From Hyaloscypha bicolor E (lineage: Eukaryota; Ascomycota; Leotiomycetes; Helotiales; Hyaloscyphaceae), in assembly GCF_002865645.1 (NCBI RefSeq), contig NW_020194627.1:620001-684000 (forward strand): a stretch of DNA of 64,000 nt, in the 5' to 3' direction. Shown here piece after piece: positions 35,900 to 50,560 of the stretch. The notes under the pieces are model-generated. The model had not been told where the DNA came from. It did not search any database and worked only from the letters and a program-made list of their open reading frames with translations. Both the position numbers and the translations under genes were made by a program. Position 1 is the stretch's first letter. Every line of letters starts with the position of its first letter.

Positions 35900-38800
35900 A
35901 GCTTCCGATTATTATAAATATAGCTTCTATCTCTTTTTATACTACTATTAAGTCGATTCCGGCTTGTAAATTCAAGGTATTTTTAATCTAAAATATATTT
36001 TTATTTTACTTTTTACTAACTTTAGATAGTATTAAGTAGCTTGCAAGTCTATTATAAATATAGCTCTTAACTATTAATATAAAGCTTACTTTTAATAGAG
36101 TATTAAGGTTTAGATTCCTATAGTATCTTCTAATACTTCTAATCTCCCTTTACTAAAGATAAAGAAGTTTATACTAAAGCCTTATATTTCTTGTCCTATT
36201 TATACTAGTTTTAGAAAGATCTCTTATATAAGTTATTATAAGTTCTCTATACTATTCCAAAGCTTATTTTGATTTAATATAGTCTTATTTGCTCTAAAGG
36301 GCAAGAATAATAGTTCTTACTATAATACTATTAGTTAAGGTTCTTATAACTAGAAATATACTTCTGGTTATTCTTATTTAGCTATTCTAATCTCTTATAT
36401 TTCTATTATATAGCTCTTTCTTATAGAACTTCCGATTACTAAAAATGCTATAAGCTTTCTTTTCTTGATTTTCTTTTATAAATTCTAACTATTTTAAAGC
36501 ATTTATCTATTCTTAGGTATTCTATTTATACTATACTTGAGATTACTGAATCTAATAAAGAGAATAGTAATAAGAGCTCTTTTACTAAGGTTTAAAAGGC
36601 TATTAATAGAAATAAGAAATAGTCTAATTAGATAAAGGGCCTTTTATATAAGCTTATTAATACTATAATAAAATACCTTTAGATTTTCTATTATTAGCTT
36701 TTAAGCTCTATTATTTTAATAGATTTATAAATAAAAGATATAAATAAAAGCTTCTTTTTATATTATTTAATTATTTTAATCTTTATTCTAATATTCTAAA
36801 GATTTAATAAAGCTCTAAAGTTCTCGAATTTAAATCGGGATAGATTTTTTATATGTTTATTTATAGATATATTACTTATTTAAAAATATATAACTTGAAA
36901 TATACCTTTACTATATTCTTAATATAGCTATATATTCTAGATATTAATATAATAAAGCTTTATAATAATTCTTTTATTCTTTCTAATAATTAGTTAGATA
37001 ATTTATTTATTATTATAGAATATAGTTCAGAGCTTTCCAAGATCTAAATATAGATTTCTAAATAGCCTCTAGAAAGCTATAATTTCCTTTACTATATAAG
37101 TAATTTTATATATTTCTAATTCGGTTAAAAAAATAGTTATAGAACTCTATTAAGCGGCTTTCTATAATATTAAATCTCTAAATAAGGAAATCGTATACCT
37201 ATAATTTGATTATTATATATTTAGGTTATTTATATATAAAATATTAGATATAATTTATAGATATATCTTTTTGTATTTCCTATTATACTAAATTACTAAA
37301 AACCGGATTTTAAACAGGTATTTAAAAGTTCAATCTATAGCTATAAAGTATTCTAGAGCAGGGTTTATTAAGAATTAAAAAGGTACTAAAGTAGTAAAAG
37401 CTATATCTAATCTAATTATAATTATAATATAAAATAGTAATCTAATCTTCTTCTAATATATCTTAATTTAATATAAATAAGCTTAATTATTATATCTCTA
37501 AAAATTAATTCCAGATAATAGAATACTAGAATACTTTCTATTTATTACCTTGAACTTTTTAGTAATCTTCTTAATATAAGTATTATAAACTAGCCAGAGC
37601 TTTTTAGCCTTCCGATTTCTAATTATATAAATCCCTAGAAACTATTCTATATCCCGTATATTATAAAGCTTATAAACTATCTTAATTTAAATAATAATTA
37701 ATTAAGCAAGTACTTTATTATCTTTATAATAGAGTACTTAAAAGTCATTTATATAGAAAATAATAAAGATCTTATAATCTGTATTTATATAAATACAGGG
37801 CTCTTTATTAAGTCTAAAAAGTCTAATTCTCTTAAAAGTATCTATCTAGTACTTATACTATAGAGTAAGAGAGTCTCGTAGCCTATATAGAGCTCGATCT
37901 ACTTCTATTATATATTCTGGTATCTTGAAACTGTCTAGTAGCTTATATATTATTATAGGCCTATTAGAATCTCTTTCTATATTAATAAATATATTTATAA
38001 TATCGAATTACTTTATTTCCAGATTAAAATAAACTATAATTATACTAGCTATTCGAAAAAACCTTATTATAAGTATAGTAGTATATATAAACAGGAATAA
38101 TGCCTTCTTTTAGAAATCTCTATAAACTACTAGGCTTAAATAATACCGAGTAATATATTTATTAGAATCGATTTTATATATAAATACCTATTTTAAAGAA
38201 ATTAGAGATATACTTACTTTATTACTAGAAATAATTCTCTAGTAATTTCGAGCTTTAAAATTATTAATTTCTAGTTTAGTATCCGATTTAAAGTATTTCC
38301 TAACTAGATACTTTTTTAGATTATTCTATATCTTTAGAGCTTTTAGAAAATTATTAATATAAATTTTTCCTATTATTATACTATCCGGAATACTTTACTC
38401 TAGATATATTTTTAATTAAACTACTATTATAATTATAGTATATATAATTTTATAATTAAAACTCTTTTTATAATTCTCTAACTAATTAGGCTAAAGAGAT
38501 CCTAAAAGAGATTCTAAATAATTAATCTAATTCGATTTACTTATTATTTATAATAGTATACTTATTATAGTAATTATATTACTACTAGTTCTATCTAGAT
38601 CTCTATTCTAATTATTTCTCTTATATAAGTATATTTGAATTAGTCTATTTCTGGTTTTAATAATTAGCTTCTTTATTTACTTTTTCTTTAGTTTTACTAT
38701 TTAATCTTCTATTTTAGCTGAGCTATTTACTCTTTCTATAAAGAATTCTCTTATTTCTATTAAGCTATCTACTCGTTCTATAGATAAGCTTCCCGCTTTA

Positions 38801-39469
38801 CTTATAGGAGCTATTAGTAGACCTTATTACTAGTCCTAAGAAGATTCTTTTCTGCTTTTATTAGTTTGGTATATTTCTCTAATAATTCCGGTATATTCTA
38901 TTATATTTCTCTCTATAGTACTAAGCCTTCTTAAAAGCTTAATATTTTTATTTTTATTATTTCTAGACTCTAATATACTTTCTGGCTCTAAAATACTTTA
39001 TAGAATTATAAGTCCTATTCCTAATAAGATTATAAAGCTTTCTATTCCCGAGTTATAACTAATTAATATACTTATAGGCTCTTCTAATTATTGGTTCGTT
39101 TACTTATTATTCCCTAATTCAGGCTTATTTTCTATTTATTCTAATAAGCTACTATACTATAATTCCTTATTTTTAAAGATTAATTTAATATTCTAAATCT
39201 CATTTTCTAGAAATAGTTCTATTATATTCTTTATAATCTCTATACTATAGCCTTTAGTATATTTATAATTCTTTTTATAGAGAATATTCTCGTTAAATAT
39301 AATATTATATATAATAATTACTTTGTTAAATACGGGAACTCAGATTCTATAAATATTAAATATAATATATCTAATTAAATATCTAATATACTTATATAAT
39401 ATAACTTTAAATATTCTCTTATTCTATTTTATTTTATAGTTCTTAATTATTAGATATATCCTAGAATTA
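35900..39469 (-). pseudogene. C polyprotein, late integrase, reverse transcriptase and RNase H
   Basis: On the minus strand, the region from 39469 down continues the integrase tail of C. The reverse transcriptase catalytic box reads YINDF (37742-37757, RIP form of YVDDF) followed by VLYYKDNKVLA. RNase H should follow towards 36000. In-frame stops are frequent and mostly TAA/TAG. This part is less decayed than B, since several blocks are readable without help from an alignment. Confidence 0.75.
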
Positions 39470-39552
39470 CGAGTTTAGGGCCGCTCTGCTAAAATTATTA
39501 CTAGCGGCCCTATATAAGCTCCGGGGCTAGTAATAATTTTACCCTAAACTCG
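39470..39552. repeat. Snap-back palindrome of D unit 1 (83 bp)
   Basis: Outer arms CGAGTTTAGGG and CCCTAAACTCG, inner arms AAAATTATTACTAGC and GCTAGTAATAATTTT, with GC-rich spacers. It keeps a high-GC, non-RIP look inside AT-rich sequence. Confidence 0.95.
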
Positions 39553-40432
39553 TCCCGAGTAGTTTTAAATAATACTTCTTAGAAATAAACCCTTTATAAA
39601 CTTTTTATAAATTATATAAAAAAGAAAATAGCTTATAAATATATAAAATTATTTATAAATAAGCTAAAACTATTCTCTTAATTTATATTTTAATAACTAA
39701 GATTTAAAATTAAGTCTTTTTTTAATTATTAAATTTTAATAATATAAGAGTTTTAAATAAGTTTTAAAAATTAAAAAATATTAATTTAATATATATAAAT
39801 TATTTAAAAAAAGCAAATATTTATATAATATTTTTATTTATTTTAATAAATCTTTACTTTTAATTTTAATTTCTTTTTAAAATTCTTTTATTAATAAGTA
39901 TTATATAAAGAAAGGTTTTAATAAAAGTAATTTATTAATATAAGTTTTCTTTAATATAAAATATTTATATAAGTTTATTTTAAAAAAAGTCCTTAAATAT
40001 AAAATAATTTTTTTATATATATAAAAGACTATAATTAAAAAAGTTCTTTAAAAGCTTTATACTATTAAATATATTAAAAATATAAATTATTTTTAAAATC
40101 TTTCTTAAATTAAACTATTTAAAGATATATTACTTAATTTAATATTTATTTTAATATTTTAATATTTATTATATAATTAAATAATATTTTTATAAATTAA
40201 TAAAATTTACTTTTAATAAAAGAATTTAATTTCTTATATTTCTTATATATTATATTATATTATTAAGTTATAATAAACTTTCTTTTATTAATTTAATTTA
40301 TAAAACTCTTTTTCATATTATATTATATTTTTAAATAATTAATTTTATAAATTCTTAAACTTGAAACTTAATATAAGTTCTTTAAATTATTAAAATTATT
40401 AATTATATATTTTAATTAATTATATATATAAA

Positions 40433-40528
40433 AACTTATATTTATAAACTTTTATTTATAAACTTTTATTTATAAACTTTTATTTATAAACTTTTATTTA
40501 TAAACTTTTATTTATAAACTTTTATTTA
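40433..40528. repeat. 14-bp tandem repeat in D unit 1
   Basis: AACTTTTATTTATA repeated about seven times. Confidence 0.9.
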
Positions 40529-41193
40529 ATATATTAAAGTTATTTTATTTTTATTTTTATTTCTAATATTAACTATATAAAAAATTAATTAAAATTAATA
40601 AAAAGTCTTTTTATTATAATAAGAAATAATATTATTTTTATAAAGCTTTCTTAGCTTTATTTTTTCTCTTATATTCTTTTTATATAAAACATTCTCTTAA
40701 TTTATATTTTAATTAAATATATAATATTAATATAAGTCTTTTAAATATTAAATTTAATAAAATAAAAATTATAATAAATCTAAATTTAAAATATTATTAT
40801 AAAATATATAAAAAATATCTTATATATTAAAATTTATAATTATTAAATCTTAATAATATAAGTCTAATAAAATATAATTTTATAATATAAGTATTTTAAA
40901 TAAAAATAAAAATAAATAAATTTTAAAAACTAAAGAAAATTAATTTAAATATATATAAATTATAAAATAATAAAAGTTTATTAAGCTTTATATAATATTT
41001 TTACTTATTTTAATAAATTCCTATTTTTAATTTTAAATTCTTTTATTAATAAGTATTATATAAAGAAATTTCCTAATAAAAGTAATTTATTAATATTAAA
41101 TAATATTTTTCTTTACTTTTATTTAAATATAAAAGTATATTTTAATAAATCTTTTAATATTTTTAAAATATAAAAACTATTATATTCTATAAT

Positions 41194-41497
41194 TATTAGT
41201 TTACTAGGAATATATAGTACTATTATATAGGTATAGAAGTACTATTTATATATAGTTAATAAAGTTATTATTTAGAAATAGGGATTATAGTATTATAGTA
41301 TTAATATATAATTCCTAAATCTACTAAGCCTAAAGGGGTCTAGTCTACTAGTCAAGTTACTAATAGGATATAAGATTATATAACTATATCCCGTATTCTA
41401 TATCCTATTACCTATATCCTATTACCTATTACCTATGTCCCGTATCTCGTATCCCGTAACTATATATATAACTCCTAGAGAAATAGCTATACTAATA
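41194..41497. repeat. LTR of A3, low-coordinate side (304 bp)
   Basis: TATTAG...CTAATA ends; same length as the partner at 47220-47523. It contains repeated TATCCTATTACC-type words. Confidence 0.95.
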
Positions 41498-44400
41498 CTA
41501 GAAACTCTCTAAAAACGCGAAAAACGGTGTCTCTCTCTAATTATATATAAATTCCCTAATCCGGCCTAGTATTAGATTTCCCAAATACTTTATATATCTA
41601 TATTACTTCTAAGGTTTTGGTTATATGCCAAAGGCTATAACCTTTTATATGTGATTTCTTTTCCTATAATATTCTTTTATCCTATATATCTATTTTCTGC
41701 CCTATTTATACTCGACCTATTTTTCTATATCTAATTATATAATATTTGTATTAATTAGGCACTTGAGGGTATTTATTAGCTTTAATTTTATTATGAAATC
41801 GGCAGGATTCAATTCTCCCTTAATTTATTTAACTTTTGTAATTTCTTATTATTTATATACCTGGCGGAGGTATATTATATTAATTATTAGATACTTTTCT
41901 CGAATAGTTCCTAATTTAATAAGGTATTCATATAATAACTTTAAATTTATATAGACTACTAGTAATAGTTCTATTTCTAGTACTTTATTAATTATAGATT
42001 TAACTAAAGTACTTATATTAAAACTATAAGCTATATTATAGAGTTCCGAAGCTAGAATGCTTCTAGTAACTCTCTTATATTTAGTAAAGAACTAGTAGAT
42101 AATATTAGTATATTTAGTTCCGTTTACTAGAACTAGAATATATCCGATTTAAAAAAAGAGATTTCTATTATTTATAAATGAAATATCTATAAAAATAATT
42201 AAATATAAGAACTTCTTTACTAGCTTTATAAATTTTAGTTTTCTAGTAGTATTCTTAATTTGCTATTAAATATGCTTATTAAGTACCTTTATATTAGTTT
42301 CCGAGAATTTAATAGCTTAAGCGGTAATTAATAGATTATATAAAGCTTCTAGTTAATAAATTAATATAATATATATTTCTCTTATATATTAGGTAATATA
42401 TTAGTTCTTAATAGAAAGATTTTAACGAATAGTACCCCTATTACTTATAGTAGTAATATTCTTTATAGAAATAGTTTAGAGGTTCTTATACTAGTATTCC
42501 TATATAAGAGTAATTCTAGTAATATTCATATAAATAATACCTCTATTAAATTTGAGATTATAGTTAAAAGTAAGGAATTTATATTTCTTAGCTAAGAACT
42601 TAGCCTTATAAAGCTTTAGTTACTTTACCTTTATAAAATTATTAGTTCTAATAAATAAAATATTATTAGTTTAAAGACTAATAATCCCGAAGAGTTACTT
42701 GCTATAAAGTAAGTAAGAGTTATAAGTTAACTATTCTATAAAAAGCTCATTAATATAGTAGGAATAGTAAGTTTTAAACTAGTAGTTCCTAGCTTCTAGT
42801 ATACTATATAGTGGTTTTATAACCTTTAGAATAGAATTGTCTTTTAGATTCAGCTCTCTAGTAAGCTTATAAAGTGAGTTAATATAGAAATTATAATTAA
42901 GTAAGGTTATTAATTAGATATAAGCTTATAAGATATTATATAAATATAATTCCATAATATCTATTATTATAATAGTAATACTAAGAATAATTCTCTGGCT
43001 AATATATTAGATAGTAAGTAATTATATTAATATTATATATTTCTTACTATTATTATAAGCTTGGATAACTAGTCTTAATTTCTTAAGCTCTTTCTTTATA
43101 CTCTTATTCTTAATCTTATTAATAAACCGGGAGTTAAAGATATATATCTTCTTTAGTACCTGAGATCTGAAAATAATCTTAAATATACTCTTTTTTAGAA
43201 GCCTAGTAACTTTAACTTAATAGGAATTCTTATATAGTTCGTTATTCTATTGAAATACCATAATATCTGGGGTCTTATAAGAGTATTCTCTGCTATATTT
43301 TAGTGAAATAATAGGAGGAATTATACTTGTATTACCTTTAGCCTTACTATTAGGTTCGGGAATAGGTTCAGATTCGGGGCTATTAGTAATAACCTTAATA
43401 TCTCCTATATAAAAGGGCTTTACGGAAGTTAAACGGAAGGTAGTATTACTATATAATAAAGCTAGTATATAGTTCTCCCCATTAATAGCTACTAGCTTAT
43501 ATAGTTTATCCCAACTACTAGATTAACTAGTATTTCCTTTATATTAAATAAGAATATTCGAATTTAGTAATAGTTTATAGATATTAGTAATACTAGAACT
43601 ATTTCGGGTATTTAAAGTATTCCTAATTTAATATCTAGCTTAAAGCTTTTGAATTTCTATTATTACCTTCTTAAATACTACTAATTACTATAATATAATA
43701 GGTAATAGGGTATTATATTTAGTTATTTGAGATAAAGTACTATAAACCAAAAGAATTAGAATAATACTATTAGGTCCTATAAAGTCATTAATAGCCTTAA
43801 AAGCTATTTGAAATATAGTATCCTTATTAATTCTATTAATTTTGGCTATAATAATAAGATAGATATATTAGATTAGGCTATAATAGTATTCTATAATTCC
43901 GACGGAGTTATAAGCTTCTATAGAAATAATCTTAACCTTAGTTCTTATAGTATTTATAAGCTAAGTAAACTTCTTATTAGTAAACTGCTTTCCGGTATCT
44001 ATTATAATCTAATTAGAAAGGCCTAAATAATTATTAATCTAGTATTACTTAAGTATATTTCAGGTATATATTATACTAATATTCTAGAGCTATTAGCTAG
44101 CTTAATATCAAGTGCCTTTATTAATAATATAAAATATAAGCTTACCGGAAATATAGAAAATATTAATAATAATAAAGTAATTAAAGCTAATATTATTTTT
44201 TAGATTAAACTTAAATTATTCGGGTAATTAGTTATATTCCTGGTATTACTTATAATACTTTATAAGATACTTAAGGGCTTCTATATTAATATTATAGCCT
44301 ATTTATTCTAGTATATTTCGGAGCTTACTAATAAATAAATAACTAAAATAATAATATAAATATTATAATTCGACTTTTATAAAAAAGCAGGAGTTATAAA

Positions 44401-47219
44401 TAAAGAATTCAGAAATAAAGCTTTATAGTATAGTATTTTAAAGCAGGAAAAAGTATCTAAAATATTATATTATAGGTATATATTTTCTAGTAAAAGTAAT
44501 AAAATAATTAATAAGATTATTAAAATAGACCTCTAGCTTATCTATATTAGCTAAGCTAAGTAAAAATAAAGTCTTTAAAGATATAATATGGAATTATACT
44601 TACCTAATTAGTATACTTACTATTATAGATCTAATAGAAAATATAGATCTAATACTAAACTAGATATTAACTTAATCTTTAGTAGTTTTATTAAGTTTAA
44701 TACTATTATTAGTTTACTAGAGAGCTTGGAATTAGTTAGAACTAGTAATTAAGTATCTAGAGGCTCTAGTATTAATTATAATTTTATAAAAGTAATAAGT
44801 AGTATATCTTAATATACTATTAATTATAAAAGTCTAGGCGTTTTCTATTAAGGGTTTAATAGGCTTTAAGATATAGTTTTCGCCTATTATCTAGTATATA
44901 AGAGAAAAAGAAGTAAGGTTATTTATAAAGGTATTAGCTATAGTTATTAGTAAAGCAGAAGTAATAGAAGTAGCTAAAAAGCTCTTAACTAAAGTAAAAT
45001 AGGAATCTGAGTAATATTTCTTTTCTTTATTTATTTCTACTAATAAAGCCTTAAAAGTATTATTTACTAGTTTATTCTTATTACCCTTATTACCTTCTTT
45101 ACCTTTGGCTTTAGTAACGTACTATATATAAGTATTACTAAAGTATTTATTAAAGTTACAGATATTTCGGGATTTGAACTAATAGATATTTCTATTCCTA
45201 AATCGAGCCTTTTTAGCTTTTTATTTCTCTAGTATATATTTCTATAAATAGTATTCGGGTTTCTTATATATAAAATACGACTTCGGGATATAATTATTAT
45301 AATTATAGGACTTAAAGTAATTATTACGGGTTCCGAAATTATAGCTAGGTTTATATTAATAATTTCCGGAAAAATAATAGCTTAAAGGGTTCTAAGAGTA
45401 ATATTATTAATTAGTAAAGAAGATTTCGGGATTAGCTCATTATTTACTCTTATATATAGTAATAGATAACTAGAGCTTATTAATAAGCTAGCCGAGATTT
45501 ATAGAAGGGTCTGAGATTATATATTTATATATCCGGAAGCCTTAATAAGAGATAATAATCTTATTATAAAGAAATTCGGTATTTTGCAAGTTAGATATAA
45601 GACTATACTATAATTAATATAGTTTATTAATTAGCAATTAAATAGTCTTAAATATTATCTTTTCCGGAAATTTAGTTATTATAGAAGCTAATATAATAGT
45701 ATTCTACTTATCTAAATTTTAATATTCGAATCCAGGGCTTTTAAAGAAGCTATAGATATTAATATAAGCCTCTTTATATATATATTAAAAGAGCTAGTTA
45801 CTATAGAAATAGTCTTGAGCTAGTTCTTTTAGTATAATAGGAAAGGCTTATATTAGTACCTCTTATAAAAGCTCTATATATTAGTAAATATTAAGGAAAA
45901 TAGTGAGTTTATAATTAAAATTACTATTAGATTTATTATACTTTTACTCTTTTATATAGATTTTAGCGACTTCCCTAATAAGTTTTATAATTAAAGGAAA
46001 TTAGGGATTATTTAAATATAGTTATAATAGTAGTAATAGTAGAAATATACTATTTGCTTCTAGAGCTTCTATACTAATATATAAATCTAGTAGAGATATA
46101 AGATATAGTAATAGAAAAAGTAATAGAGAAAGTAATAGTAATATAGAAATATTAAAGATAATAGGTTTTAGGTACTTGTTCTTTATAAGAGTAATAAAGC
46201 CTAATAGGATTAGTCCCTTAATAAGGTCTAGTCTAGCTACTAATATATCCTTATTTAATTATATATATTATTTATTTTCCTTTATAATAGTATATAGGAT
46301 ATTTGTAATAGTATTAATACTATTATTTTATTATATAAATATATTACTATACTAAAAAGTCTTATATAGATATAGTATTTCCGGGAATTTGAACTTATTA
46401 AAGTTCCCTTAATAAGTAAAGTTCTTAAAATTATATCTAAATAGCTCCTAAAGGTTATTATTAACTATTTTATAGAGAATATATTAAAATAGTTTAGTAT
46501 TTAAGAACTTAGTTATCTCGTCTGCCTTAGTAGAATTCAGGTTAATCCTATATCTTTACTTTTTTACTAATTCCTTGAAATTATTATTATCTATAAAGTA
46601 ATTAGATTAGATAGATTTAATAAAGGAATTATCTATTATAGTATATTCTGCTATTATATATTCTATAGGCTTATATCTAGTTTAAGGTATAATAGTTTAT
46701 AAGAAGAGTAGGTTTATAAGAAGGAAAGTAGTTTATAAGATAAGTAGTTTATAATAGATATTATATTTAAGGTAAAAATTTCGTCTATAACAAGAAATTT
46801 AGGAAGTAAAATTTAAGGAATAAAATATCGAGATTTCGGGAGAACTCAATAATTCTAAAGCTTAAAAGCCCTAGGGATTTAAAAGAAGGTGGTTTTTAAA
46901 AGGGTTTTATAGAAGTTAAATAGAAATGAAATAAAATAGTTAAATAGCTAACCGTTTTAGTAGTTAGTAAGATTAAGTGCCCTTTTTACCTATATAACCG
47001 AATTATAGGTAATAGAACTAATAGATATTTCCTTCTTTAATATAGTATAATCGGGCCTTAGTAAGATTAAGTGTCTTTTCTGCCTATATAACCGAATTAT
47101 AGGTAATAGAATTAATAGTTATTTCTTCTTTAACTAGAATAATGGCTTTGCCCCTAAGTAACCGAATTTTAAGCAAGTATAGCTTAATTCTTCCTAATCT
47201 ATAAGTACTAACTAATTAG
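41498..47219 (-). pseudogene. A3 Copia polyprotein, RIP-mutated
   Basis: Minus-strand reading from high to low coordinate. A gag C-terminal zinc-knuckle region lies near 45240-45310, followed by LEKQKAKKARFRNR-like basic sequence. Protease and pre-integrase reading follows towards 44700 (LVNNTFKALLVEINKEKK). Integrase and reverse transcriptase lie below that. RNase H ends near 41760-42000 (LLYEYLIKLGTIREKYLI, LNPADFIIKL). The domain order is that of Ty1/Copia. Stops occur at likely Gln and Trp codons. The 63-codon plus-strand open frame at 41763-41954 is antisense to RNase H and is not a gene. Confidence 0.8.
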
Positions 47220-47523
47220 TATTAGTTTATTAGAAATATATAATACTATTATATAGTTATAGAAGTACTATTTATATATAGTTAGTAAAGTTATTATTTA
47301 GAAGTAGGGATTATAGTATTATAGTATTAATATATAATCCCTAAATCTGCTAAGCCTAAAGGGGTCTAGTCTACTAGTCGAGTTACTAATAGGACGCAAG
47401 GTTATATAACTATATCCTATATCCTATATTCTATTACCTATATCCTATTACCTATTACCTATATCCCGTATCCCGTATCCCGTAATTATATATATGACTT
47501 CTAGAGAAATAGCTATACTAATA
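47220..47523. repeat. LTR of A3, high-coordinate side (304 bp)
   Basis: Partner of 41194-41497; followed by target duplication ATAAT. Confidence 0.95.
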
Positions 47524-48923
47524 ATAATAAAATTATTTAATATTTTAAGTTATTTATAAGTTTTTAAAATAAATTATTATTAAAAGTTAATAATATTTTC
47601 TTAATATAAGTTTCTTTAATATAAATTTATTTTAAAAAAAGTCTTTAAATATTAAATATAATTTTTATATAATAGTTTTAAAAGAGCTTTTTAAAAAAAT
47701 TATATTATTAAATATATTAAAAATATAAACTATTTTTAAAATGCTTTTTAAATTAAAATATTAAAAATATATTTCTTAATTTAAAAGCTATTTTAATAAA
47801 TAATTTAAGTTATATATTTCTTATATTATATATTATTTAATTAATTTATAATAAACTTTCTTTTATTAATTTAATTTATAAAACTCTTTTTTATATTATA
47901 TTATATTTTTAAATAATTAATTTTATAAATTCTTTAACTTTAAACTTAAAATAATATCTTTAAATTATTTAAATTATTTATATATATATATAAGAACTTA
48001 TATTTATAAACTTATATTTAATATATTAAATTAAATTTGTTTTTATTTTTTATATCTAATATAAATTATATAAAAAATTAATTAAAATTTATAAAAATTC
48101 TTTTTAATTATAAAAGAAATAATATTATACTTATAAAGCTTTTTGCTTTTCTTTATAAATTATTATAGCTTTTACTTATATATATAAAGCCCTTTTCTTT
48201 TCTTATAGGCTTTCTTAAGCCTTATTTATATTTATAGAATTATCTTATAAATTATTATAGCTCTTACTTTTATTTATAAAGCTCTTTCTTTCTATATATA
48301 TTTTTTAAGTCTTACTTGCTTCTATAAGTAACTTATTACTTATATTCTTATTTATAGCTTTTTTATAGCCTTTACTTATATTTATAAAGCTTTTTTTTTT
48401 TTTATAAATTATTATAGCTTTTTTTCTTGCTTATAATTTCCTCTAAACTATCTTATAAGCTTATAAAGCTTCCTCTTTTCTTATATAAACCTCTATAGCC
48501 TTATTCTTATTTATAAAGCTCTCTCTTATACCTGTAGAACTTCCCTTAAGCTTGCTAGGCATTAGGATTACGGTATGCGGTATACGAAAGTTTTAGTAGT
48601 TCTCACGTGACCTATATTTTTCAGGAAATCCCGAGAGCTAGCGAGAGCCTTAAGAATTCCCATTACCCCACTCCTCCCGAGCTTTAAAAAATCGTAATAA
48701 AAGCCCCTCGTATTCCAGAACTACTAAAATATAGAGAAAGATACTTGAGCTTCTCCTCTCTTCTCCTAAGCTGAGTACTAAGGATTTGGACATAATCATA
48801 TTCCGATATGCGATTCCCTAGAATAGGGCGATTCTGGCGTTCCTCACATAACTAGCTTTTTTCAGGAAGCCCCGAGAGCCAACTGCTTAGGGTAGTCCGA
48901 ACGTAGGACAATATAGAAGAGGA

Positions 48924-49006
48924 CGAGTTTAGGGCTGCTTCGCTAAAATTATTGCTAGCGGCCCTATACAAGCTCCGGGGCTAGCAATAATTTTGCCCTA
49001 AACTCG
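48924..49006. repeat. Snap-back palindrome of D unit 2 (83 bp)
   Basis: Arms as in unit 1. The inner arms here are AAAATTATTGCTAGC and GCTAGCAATAATTTT, so a change in one arm is matched in the other. Confidence 0.95.
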
Positions 49007-50410
49007 TCCCGAGTAGCTTTAAATAATTCTTTTTAGTAATAAACTCTTTATAAATTATATAAGAAAGAAAATAGCTTATAAATATATAAAATTACTTATA
49101 AATAAGCTAAGAATATTCTTTTAATTTATATATAATATTAATATAATTTATTTAAATTATTAATTATATATTTTATTTATATATATAATAACTTATATTT
49201 ATAAACCTTTATTTAATATATTAAATTTAGTTTATTTTTATTTTTTATTTCTAATATAAATTATATAAAAAAAATTAATTAAAATTTATAATAAGAAATA
49301 ATATTTATTTTATAAAGCTTTTTTAGTTCCTTTTTTTTATATAAAATATTCTCTTAATTTATATATTATTAAAATATTATTTAATATATAAATTTATTTC
49401 AAATTAAATATTTATTTTATATTATTATAAAATTAAATCTTTTTTATAATTATAATTATATAAAATAAATATTAAAACTCTTAATAATATAAGTTTAATA
49501 AAATTAATTTTTATAATATAAGTATTATATAAAGAAAGGTTTTAATAAAAATAATTTATTAATATTAAATAATATTTTTCTTTAATTTTTTCTAAGTATA
49601 AAAATATATTTTAAAAAGTAAAAGCTATTATATTATATATAAAATAATTTAATACTTTAAGTTATTTATAAGTTTTTAAATTAAATTATTATTAAAAGTT
49701 AATATAAGTTTTCTCTAATATAAGATATTTATATAAGTTTATTTTAAAAGAAGTCTTTAAATATAAAATAAACTTTTTATATATATAAAGGATTTTAATT
49801 AATACTTATTTTTATATATATTTTTTAAAAGAATTTAATTAAAAAAGCTTACTAAAACTTTATATTATTAAATATATTAAAAATATAAACTATTTTTAAA
49901 ATCTTCTTAAAATTAAAATATTTAAAAATATATTTCTTAATTTAAAAGTTATTTTAATAAGAGTTTTAATATTCTAATATTTATTATATAATTAATAATA
50001 TTAAATTAAATATAATTTACTTTTAATAAAATAATCTAATTTATAAATTTCTTATATTTTTATATAATATATTTTTTAATTAATTTTATAAATTCTTAAA
50101 CTTTAAACTTAATATAATTTTTTTAAATTAGTAGAATTATTAATTATATATTTTAATTATATATATATAAACTTATATTTATAAATATTTATTTAATATA
50201 TTAAATTTAGTTTATTTTTATTTTTTATTTCTAATTAAAATTTATAGAAATTCTTTTTATTATAATAAGAAATAATATTATTTTTATAAAGCTTTTATAG
50301 CTCTTTCTTTTCTCTTATATTTTTTTATATTTTTTTTTATATTTATAAAGTTTATTATTTTTATTTATAAATTATTATAGCTTTTATTTATTTATATAAA
50401 ATTTTCTTTT

Positions 50411-50560
50411 TCTTTTTATAAATTCTTATAGTTTTATTTATATATATAAAGCTTTCTTTTTCTTTTTATAAATCCTTATAGTTTTATTTATATATATAAA
50501 GCTTTCTTTTTCTTTTTATAAATCCTTATAGTTTTATTTATATATATAAAGCTTTCTTCT
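50411..50560. repeat. Three 50-bp tandem repeats in D unit 2
   Basis: Units 50411-50460, 50461-50510 and 50511-50560, each with TTATAGTTTTATTTATATAT and AAAGCTTTC. Nearly identical, so the expansion is recent compared with the RIP decay. Confidence 0.9.

Larger units (their letters stand above)
41194..47523 (-). mobile_element. Copia element A3
   Basis: Complete LTR-to-LTR copy (6330 bp) in D unit 1 with target duplication ATAAT (41189-41193 and 47524-47528). It is the best A copy for reading the protein, and coding is on the minus strand. It is younger than the D array because it splits D unit 1. Confidence 0.95.
39470..48923. mobile_element. D element, unit 1 (interrupted by A3)
   Basis: Starts with the snap-back palindrome CGAGTTTAGGG... 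at 39470 and ends ...AATATAGAAGAGGA at 48923, directly joined to unit 2. About 3.12 kb remain when A3 (41194-47523) and its 5-bp duplication are removed. The interior is AT-rich without a readable protein. The last 331 bp (48593-48923) are shared with units 2 and 3. Upstream, 48120-48540 is a degenerate array of TATAAAGCTCTTT-type repeats. Confidence 0.75.

Noticed and set aside
41763..41954. Plus-strand 63-codon frame as a gene
   Set aside because: It is antisense to the RNase H end of A3 and appears only because RIP-altered sequence is open on that strand.
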